Program-made: the position numbers and the translations under genes | Shown: positions 1 to 64,000 of the stretch, piece by piece | How the letters are laid out: every line of letters starts with the position of its first letter | Numbering within the stretch: the first letter of the stretch is position 1 | From: Gambelia wislizenii | Lineage: Eukaryota > Chordata > Lepidosauria > Squamata > Crotaphytidae | Assembly (NCBI GenBank): GCA_030847615.1 | Contig: JAUMIR010000001.1 | Location: 64,059,501-64,123,500 of the forward strand | DNA length: 64,000 bases | Reading direction: 5' to 3' | The notes under the pieces: model-generated | What the model saw: the letters and a program-made list of their open reading frames with translations, nothing else | The model's database searches: none | What the model was told of the DNA's origin: nothing

Positions 1-1034
1 CAACACTTCATTTCTCATTCATTTTTCTTTATTTTTTAAAATTACTAATTAATTATTTAGATTTTTTTTTTAAAATTCCCACATTTTTGCTTTCTATCCT
101 TCAGCACTCACTACATCCCTCTCGGCTAAGAGACCCAGCTTTGTGATATATGGGGAGTTAAGTGGAGCATGCAGCCCGCTGATGAAGATTTAAGACAGGA
201 TAGCTCCACATGGCATGCTTGATTTAACTAGAAAGATTATCACACACTGAACTGAAAGTAAGATCATTTATCACAGGTTACAAAAAAAAAAACCAAAACA
301 CCAACCATCTCTTCACAGATGCCTGCAAGGAGCAGAGTTCATACCCTAGTGCTTTCCAGTCAGCACACTTCATAAGCATAACATGCTCATTTTCCTCTGA
401 GCTTCCTCTTGGAAAAGAGGTTTGTTTGCCTAAACTGTGATAAAGAGAACAAGGACAAAAGAATAGTTTCTGAAGTAAAGGGTATGGGTGGAAAACACTC
501 ATCTACTTTTGTTACAATTCTACATCATTTATGACATCATTCCAGAAATTCAACTGACAGGATGGCAGGCCTAGCTGTTGGATATTATCGTTTATATATT
601 CAATAAAGGGGGAACATTTTTCCATGAAGAATCTTTGTGTCTCAGTGGAGTACCTAATTTTTGAACCTGCAGATATCTTTTCCGCACATTCTTATATTAT
701 ATTGAATAACATTCATTTTTGCTTATTTGGTAGTATTGAAATATTTTATTTAAAAAGTAAAGGTAATGGGGTGGGGTGGGACCTTTTGCTGGAAATTCAG
801 TGAGACGACCTGGCTTGCTTGAGATGTCAAAGAAGACTCTCCTCCAAGTCAAGCCAAATACATTATTAATAACTCTTCCAGGTGGTGGAGTTGAGTCACC
901 AAAATCAGGGTGCATAAGGCATAATGTGGTTGGTTCCCTTGTCTTCACAGATATACTTCTCATTGCTCCCCCAGAACTGGAAAAGCCCATTTCATGCCCC
1001 ATGTTCCTCTCCCATTCCTATGTGTTGAACAAAC

Positions 1035-1130
1035 ATGGAAATCTGCCTTACCTTGAGTCAGACCATTGGTCTACCTAGCTCCATCTTTTCAAGTAGGTTG
1101 GCCACATGTTCAAGTTTACAGAGGACAATG
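1035..1130 (+). repeat. Short interspersed repeat fragment of reptile type
   Basis: Contains a block around CTTGAGTCAGACCATTGGTC then TACCTAGCTC, which I recognise as a motif abundant in reptile genomes. I cannot name the family. No clear ends or target duplication. Confidence 0.45.
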
Positions 1131-2527
1131 CTCAGTTTCAAGGCTCCCCGATGTGGAAGGGCTATCCAATCCAAGACAAGCTTAAAGATGAAGCACCATA
1201 AGAAGGGAGAGCAGGGGCCTAGAAATTACTCAACATCTTTTCTTACCAGCCTACACAGCGCTACTTGCACTATACAGTCAGAAAGTTGGAGTACATCTTC
1301 CCTATTCACCCAAAATTAAGAGCAATTGTGTCACATATCCCATTGGATGTGTTCTGAAATGCAATTTAAAAATAGGAACAAGCAGCCTTATTTTAAGAGC
1401 CTAGGAACAACGGTGTGTTGACACCAAAGGTATCAATGTTGATACACTGATACGATATATTATAGGCAGATGTGAAAAATATGCTTGAGAGCAAAAGCAC
1501 ACCCTTCAGAGCAAAATATATGTCAGGAAGACTTCTCAACTAGTGGAAAAAGCAGGGTGTTGAGGAAGAGAAAAGTAACTGTGAAGGAAAGCTACAAATT
1601 TATCTCAGCATCAACACAGACCAGCACATAATCCAATTTGTGTCTGCATTGGTTAATCCCTTCTCTCACAGCCTTGTTAAAAAAAAAAAAGGCAGAGACA
1701 TGGTTATTTCCCACTCTAGCTAGCTTTTGGCTTCTTCGGTCCTATGAAATATGAGCCCAACCTGACCTTTTCTAAGACAGTGTTAGTAAAACAAAAACAT
1801 TTCAAGAAGCAGGGGGAAAACCCTTCATACAGCCATTTTAAGTTAAAGGGCATGACAACCCAATGTAAACAGAAGGGGGATAAACTACAAGGATATATGC
1901 AAAGTTACAGTCAATTGGAAACAGCTGTGGAGAAGGAAGGGGAGCAACCTGAAAGCAGAGTGAGATGCTCAAGGTTTCATGTGGTGCCTCCTCTAATTTA
2001 CACATTTGTATCTTCATAAAGTTCAGTAGTTCATCATGCAGAATATGTCTCAAAGGGTTTTTCTGGAAAATGGCAGGTGTCAATGCCTTCCTTGCTCTGG
2101 TTCTGGCACTGAAGTCTCAGTGCCCCTCAGAAGGAGACAAGGAAGAAGAGGCAGGGTATGAGTGACACAATTACCTTATATTATTGTCTGTACCCCATCT
2201 TAAATATATTGAAGTTGCCTTTTGCTGAAATGAGGGAGTGGTGCAATAGGATGCCTATTGCCAAAAATGAGTTTGCAACCCCAATTAATTCTGATCATTC
2301 AAGACACTGGTTAATGTTCCACTTGTGTCAAAGAAGTTTTACTATGATATTCTCCAGTGATTGTCCTGTTGAACAAATTTAGTAACTTGGATTTTGAGTG
2401 CTGACTTGCACAAAATGGTGCAACAAGCACAAACTTTCTCCACTACAGTACTTAACAAGCAATTTATCAGGCAAGTCACAACCCCTCATGCCCTTCCCCT
2501 ATATTCTGGAAAAACATATTCTTCAGT

Positions 2528-2775
2528 GGTTAAATGCCAGTACTGCAAGTAACCACATTGCAAGTTCCATTCCAGCGGGCTCCAAGGCTCACTCAGCCTT
2601 CCATCCTTTCGTAGGTCAGTAAAATGAGTACCCAGCTTGTTGGGGCAATTAGCTAACACACATTGGAAACTGTTTAATGCAGTGTAGATGTGTAAATAGC
2701 TATTGCTTAAAACAATTTGTAAGCTGCTCTGATAGCCTTGTGGCTGAAGAGCGGGGTATAAATAAATAAATAAAA
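2528..2775 (+). repeat. tRNA-derived SINE, full-length-like, with AAATA tail
   Basis: The head reads GTGGTTAAATGCCAGTACTGC and continues into a degraded tRNA-like region with a B-box-like GCAAGTTCCATTCC. The body contains TACCCAGCTTGTTGGGGCAA, and the end is GTAAGCTGCTCTGATAGCC, GCGGGGTATAAATAAATAAA. The 3' end resembles those of squamate LINE/SINE families. Related copies at 26533-26775, 27303-27386 (tail only) and 47324-47612 (reverse strand). Confidence 0.75.
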
Positions 2776-3704
2776 TAAAAAGAAAACAAAATGGACATAG
2801 TAGGGGCTTTGTGTTTTCTCCCTCTGTCTCCTCCTATGTGTAAGGTAAGCTAAAGACTGATGTAAAATATGTGACCTTTGGGCAAAGAAATTTCTAAGGG
2901 AACAGAACTGTTGCTCTCTGCCTCCCAGAGAGCATCTCTATGGTGCCATCTCCTACTTTCTGTAATTCCCTCTTCCAAACCCTCTTTTCCTTTCATGGTT
3001 GAAGCACAATTCTCATTAATCCAGCTAGCATGACCATTGGTGCAGCTTCAATCCAAAACATCACGATGGCACCACTTTGGGAGGGGGTCAGTTATTCCAT
3101 GGACCAACAGGATGCTGGAGAACTCTCACACAGCCTCTTGTACTCAGTTCGAATACTAGCAATAATAGTAACTACAGCCCACAGGGGTGTGCAACTACCT
3201 TCTGAAAGCTTGAGCTGGTAATGCTCACAGCAAATTGGTTCCTTGATCCAGACAAGGTTTGTTAGAATGTGCTGGACTAGATGGAATAGTCCAGTTCTGG
3301 TTTTCTACTGTGTGTCTAGAAAGATTAGATCAGTTGGCTTGTGGCCTTGGACAGGGAAAAAACTTCAGAAGAATGAAACCTGCCTCTTTTAAGTAGATGG
3401 TGTGCCTTCAATCTTCTAAGAGGCCTTGAAGAACAACAGGGCTTCCCTACACTCCCACTTTCTCCTACTATTTAGCCATGAGAAGGCTAGATGCATTCAC
3501 TTCATGTTTCAAACTAATGAGATGTCTCCATATCATCTGAACTGAAGAATTCCAATTAAATTCTAGCTTGTTAATAGGGTCATAAGCCATGTTTTAAGTC
3601 AGGTATGGGGGGAAATGCCCTTCAAATTGTTGCTGACTTGTAACTCCCATTAGCACTATCTGTCATAGCCAATGCTGAAGGCTGCTGGAAATTAATATTT
3701 AGAA

Positions 3705-3985
3705 ATATTTTCTATGAAGAAAATGCTGTTTTCTACACATAAAATGTTATAGTTTGGCACCTATTCTGCACAAAATTTCCACATTTTTGCACAGAAAGCA
3801 ACATTTGCAGCACAGAAATATTACAGTCTTGTGCATAAAATGTTGTAGTTGGGGAGTTATTCTGAGCAAAACTTGCACATGGTTTCTTTTTGTACAAAAA
3901 ACAGCATTTTCAGCATAGGAAAAAATAATACCCCTCCACAAAAAAATGTGAATTTTGCACAGAAGAAGTCCAAAACTGAATAGCC
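3705..3985. repeat. Interspersed repeat of short hairpin modules (copy 1)
   Basis: AT-rich block in which short complementary words alternate, e.g. GAAGAAAATGCTGTTTTC, TGCACAGAAAGCAACATTTGC, AAAACAGCATTTTCAGC. The same word set recurs at 24050-24362 and 63715-63985, and all three run into a similar flank (CTTC...CATGAGGG). Family unknown to me. No coding frame of note. Confidence 0.6.
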
Positions 3986-4972
3986 TTCAAAAGATGCATG
4001 AGGGGAATGCTAAAATTTGTCATTGTTAAAATTATAATATTTTACTTAATAGTACATAAAAATATGACTCACTCTGTCATATGACAAACATATTCCAAGT
4101 TTAAATACAACACCTTTGTTGTACAGAGATTGTTTACTTTATAGATAACTGAACTATACATCTTAACTTTTTGATGCTATATCTGAGTCATCAATCAAGT
4201 ATTCCGATTTAAAAGCAAAATCCAGAAGCCAAGGGGGATTATCTATTCATAGAATTACCAGTTAGTGCTATTAGGAGATGGGATGACCTTCCTTCACCAC
4301 AGCAGTCCCCTGAGCTGAGAAACTCTCTGGAGTGAGTTAATGGGCAGTGCAGAAAATTGTAGGAGAGAGGGAAAAGTTTTGTTGTGCTAGTGGACAAGTG
4401 CTGATGCTATGCTGGATTTATGTCACTGCTATAAAATGATTTTTTTCATCTACTACTACTACTATTACTTTTCAACTACTACTTAATACATAATTTATCA
4501 ATATGTCTAAATGTCATTTCACAGATGGTCAAATGTTTGTTTTCTCTCTGCAAGGATCCCTAAAGAAGAATAGAACTAAACTGGTTGGATTTTAAATATT
4601 TAAAGAAGTTTGTAATTTCTTGCAGCAGTGAATGGATTTGGATTCCCCTCCCCCTTTGCACCCACTCTGCCTCTAAAAATTTGTCTGAAACTTTCTAAAA
4701 ATAGAGAAAGTGGTTTTGTCCCAACAAGCAATTCAGGCCTGGGCCCCTCTGCTACAGCCAAGCACCAAGGGGACAGCTACTTACAAACACATGCCAAAAA
4801 CGCCACCACACCATCTGTTTGCACACTGCAAGAGTTCAGGTGCAAAAAGAACTTTTGCATATGATTATTCCTGTCCCTGGTTGCAAAGATAATAACCTGG
4901 GGCTACAGAAATTTTATTAATGACTGAAACACATCATGGTAAAGACTCAAAGGACAGAGAAACAGGGAATCT

Positions 4973-6585
4973 TAGAATCACAGAACCATAGAATTGCAGA
5001 GTTGGAAGAGACCATGAGGGCCATCCAGTCCAACCCCCTGCCATGCAGGAAATCACGATCAAAGCATCCCCGACAGATGGCCATCCAACCTCTGTTTAAA
5101 GACCTCCAAGGAAGGAGACCCCACCACACTCCGAGGGAGTGCGTTCCACTGCCGAACAGCTCTTACTGTAAAAAAGTTCCTCCTAATGTTGAGGTGGAAT
5201 CTCTGCTCCTGGAGCTTGCATCCATTGCTCCATGTTCCGATCTCTGGAGCAGCAGAAAACAAGCTTGCTCCATCCTCAATGTGACACCCCTTCAAATACT
5301 TAAACAGGACTATCATATCGCCTCTTAACCGTCTTTTTTCCAGGCTAAACATACCCAGCTCCCTAAGTCTCTCCTCATAAGGCATGGTTTCCAGACCTTT
5401 CACCATTTTAGTCGCCCTCCTCTGGACACGCTCCAATTTGTCAATATCCTTTTTGAATTGTGGTGCCCAGAACTGGACACAGTATTCTAGGTGAGGCCTG
5501 ACCAAGGCAGAATAGAGCGGCACTATTACTTCCCTTGATCTGGACACTATACTTCTATTGATGCAGCCCAAAATCGCATTGGCCTTTTTAGCTGCCGCAT
5601 CACATTGTTGACTCATGTTCAACTTGTGGTGTACTAGGACTCCTAGATCCCTTTCGCACGTAGTCTCATTCAGCCAGATCTCCCCCATCCTATATCTATG
5701 CATTTCATTTTTTCGCCCTAAGTGCAGTACTTTACATTTCTCCGTATTGAATTTCATTTTGTTAGTTTTGGCCCAGCTCTCCAGTTTATCCAGGTCATCT
5801 TGAATTTTGATCCTGTCCTCCAGGGTATTAGCTACTCCTCCTAATTTGGTGTCATCTGCAAATTTGGTAAGTATTCCCCTAATTCCCTCATCCAAGTCAT
5901 TGATAAAGATGTTGAATAGCACTGGGCCCAGGACAGAACCCTGTGGCACCCCACTGGTCACGTCTTTCCAAGACGAAGAGGAGCCACTGCTGAGCACCCT
6001 TTGGGTACGGCCGGTCAACCAATTACAAATCCATTGAACTGTTAACTTGGCTAGCCCACATTTTACAAGCTTGTTTGCAAGAATGTCATGGGGAATCTTG
6101 TCAAAGGCCTTACTGAAATCAAGGTATGCGATGTCCACAGCGTTCCCTTCATCTACCAAGCTGGTAATTTTATCAAAAAAAGAGATCAGATTAGTCTGGC
6201 ATGACTTGTTTCTCTGAAACCCATGTTGACTTTTTGTGATTATGGCATTGCCTTCTAAATGTTCACAGACTCTCTGTTTAATGATGTGCTCTAGAATCTT
6301 CCCTGGTATTGCTGTCAGACTAACTGGATGATAATTGTTGGAATCCTCTTTTTTCCCCTTTCTGAAGATGGGGATAACAACTGCCCTCCTCCAGTCTACT
6401 GGGACTTCTCCTGTTTTCCAGGAGTTCTCAGGGATTACTGCCAATGGCTCTGAGATTATATTTGCCAGCTCTTTTAATACTCTTGGATGTAGTTCATCTG
6501 GTCCTGGAGATTTAAAATCATTTAGATTAAGAAGGTATTCCTGTGCTACCTCTTTGCTTATTCTGTGCTGGATTTCCCCTTAGGT
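4973..6585 (-). mobile_element. CR1 LINE, 5'-truncated, with 461-codon RT frame
   Basis: Non-LTR retrotransposon in the same orientation as DAAM2. The minus-strand frame 6444-5059 has 461 codons and reads back to about 6585 without a methionine. Reverse-transcriptase signatures are YLDFSKAFDKIPHDIL, GVPQGSVLGPVLFNIFINDL and KFADDTKLGG (catalytic DD). The C-terminal REVIVPLYSALVRPHLEYCV segment is typical of CR1. The 3' end at 4973-5000 carries the CR1-type terminal words AATCACAGAACCATAGAATT. No endonuclease domain remains, so it is dead as an autonomous unit, but the frame is intact, suggesting recent insertion. Confidence 0.93.
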
Positions 6586-7380
6586 AGTGTTTGCTTAGAC
6601 AGCAGGTAACGCAAGCCGCTCACATCTCAGGGTATATATCAATATCAAATATAAGTAATGGAATTACGTAATAGCATAACATTTCTAAGGATCTTATCCA
6701 CATATTTCATATATGATAGGATGTTATATTCCACCTTTCACGTATATTCCTAGGGCAATTCATAGTATAAAATCAAGGAAATAATAAATATACACACAAA
6801 GAGCACCTTAAAATAGATGAGGATCTGAAACCTTTTCTGCCTCCTGCAGAAATAATGAACAGGTTCAGCAAAACAACAACAACAACAACCCATCTGATAT
6901 TTCACAGGTGTTCCAAATTTGCAATCAGAAAGAAGATCTTCAACATTTTAATTGTACATCAACACTGCAAATGTGCACTGCAATCCAAAGTCGGTGATCA
7001 AAATTTGGTCTTTAGCTTCTGGAAGCATCCAGCACCTGAACTCCCAAAGTCAACCTCCATATTAAAAGCATTCACATCTAGCGTTTTCTCTCAAAGTAAG
7101 TTCAGCCCCAATCTACTGTTTGGATTCAAATGAAAGGAAAAATCAAGAATAAAAGCAGAGATACACTGTAAAAGCAAAGGTATTTCCATTCTCAATAACA
7201 TTTTAGAGAACTTTCCATCTGTAAATGTGTATGTTGTGAAGGGGAATTGTTAGCTCAACTGAAGCCATCAGTGTCTTCTTCCTCTTCAGTTGCCAGTGGT
7301 TGAATAGGAAGTTTCCTTGCATCATTTCTTGCATATCCAAAAACAAAATTTCAAGTAAATTCAAATTAAACCACACTTAC

Positions 7381-63553
<56,173 letters not shown>

Positions 63554-64000
63554 CTGAAACAGAAAAATCAAGAAAAGTTACATGTCAATTATTTAAGAAA
63601 TAAGAAATTCCATTTGTCTGAGACTTCTTTGGTAGTACAAACTCAAGACATTTCATAAGCTGGAGCAGTGCATAAAATCCCTGGCTCTTTTAGCCTGGCC
63701 CTAGCCTTTGAAAGACCATTTAGTTTCTACACAGACAATCATGTTTTCCTGTGAAAGAAACTTTCTTTCTGAGCAGAAAATTACTTTTCTGTGCAGAAAA
63801 ATGAAATTTCACACTTTGTGACTTATTTTATATGAAAAGCACATGTGGGGAGTTTTGGCATAGAAAATGGCATTTTGTGCCCCAAAAATGCACTTTTCAC
63901 CCAGAATGAGTCACAAACTGTGAAGATTCTTCACCATCTAGGCTTCTCCTCATGAGGGTTTGCTGACACTTGGGAAATGCTTTTTTCATCTGAGATTTGA
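63554..64000 (-). other. DAAM2 intron (5' end outside window)
   Basis: Upstream intron, acceptor TTTCAG at its end. Contains the third hairpin-module repeat; no exon seen. Confidence 0.8.
63715..63985. repeat. Interspersed repeat of short hairpin modules (copy 3)
   Basis: TTTTCCTGTGAAAGAAAC, GAGCAGAAAATTACTTTTCTG, GCATAGAAAATGGCATTTTG. Flank GATTCTTCACCATCTAGGC, CATGAGGGTTTGCTGACACTT matches the copy at 24050. Confidence 0.6.

Larger units (their letters stand above)
1..7380 (-). other. DAAM2 intron (3' end outside window)
   Basis: Starts at donor GTAAGT (7380) and runs off the window. It holds a repeat fragment (1035-1130), a tRNA-derived SINE (2528-2775), a hairpin-module repeat (3705-3985) and a long CR1 (4973-6585). 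I see no coding or RNA signal in 1-1030, 1131-2527, 2776-3700, 3990-4970 or 6590-7380 beyond A/T runs and short simple repeats. Confidence 0.8.

Noticed and set aside
776..1078. 100-101 aa open frames on both strands near 700-1080
   Set aside because: No recognisable domain, no splice context matching DAAM2, and the plus-strand frame runs into a repeat fragment.
1..7380. Next FH2 exon (LKLSNEEI...) within the window
   Set aside because: I scanned the minus strand for the expected segment and found no match; it should lie upstream of position 1.

Overview
This window is vertebrate nuclear DNA, most likely from a squamate reptile (a lizard; an iguanian or anole-like species is my best guess). 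The lineage call rests on the repeats. There is a 5S rRNA-derived SINE and several tRNA-derived SINEs with ACA-type tails, the pattern described for Sauria SINEs. Bov-B/RTE 3' ends carry a matching tail. CR1, L2, L1 and Penelope-like elements are also present, together with many short DNA transposons. I see no bacterial or viral gene organisation, no CRISPR array and no complete tRNA or rRNA gene.

The window lies inside one protein-coding gene on the minus strand, DAAM2 (dishevelled-associated activator of morphogenesis 2, a diaphanous-related formin). I identify 13 internal coding exons between 63553 and 7381. All are flanked by AG/GT, and their phases chain without a break into one 1823-nt reading frame (607 codons plus 2 nt). 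They cover the end of the GTPase-binding region, the FH3/armadillo region, the coiled coil, the proline-rich FH1 region and the start of the FH2 actin-nucleating domain. The promoter and first coding exon(s) lie beyond 64000. The rest of FH2 and the C-terminal autoregulatory region lie before position 1.

The remaining sequence, about 97 percent, is intronic, and much of it is transposon-derived. From left to right: a CR1 with a 461-codon reverse-transcriptase frame (4973-6585); a Bov-B end (8830-9052); hAT, Tigger-like and Tc/mariner-like MITEs (14085-20205); an L2 split by a MITE (21530-22490); an L2 split by another LINE (24789-26520); a MER44/Tigger7-like element holding two SINE fragments (26910-27412); a second CR1 that begins 17 nt after a DAAM2 splice donor (30566-31674); a Penelope-like piece with inverted arms (32330-32866); a 5S-derived SINE (36003-36233); a 351-bp near-palindromic MITE with TTA target duplications (38383-38733); a 178-bp tandem duplication (53330-53684); and a pair of nested Tigger-like MITEs (62026-62850).

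The most interesting signals are structural: the Harbinger-like palindrome, transposons placed tightly against DAAM2 splice donors, two direct CR1 copies bracketing five DAAM2 exons, nested transposons that give insertion order, and a dispersed repeat built from short self-complementary modules. I found no new enzymatic or defence system. Family names were assigned by eye from remembered consensus features and need a repeat-library search.
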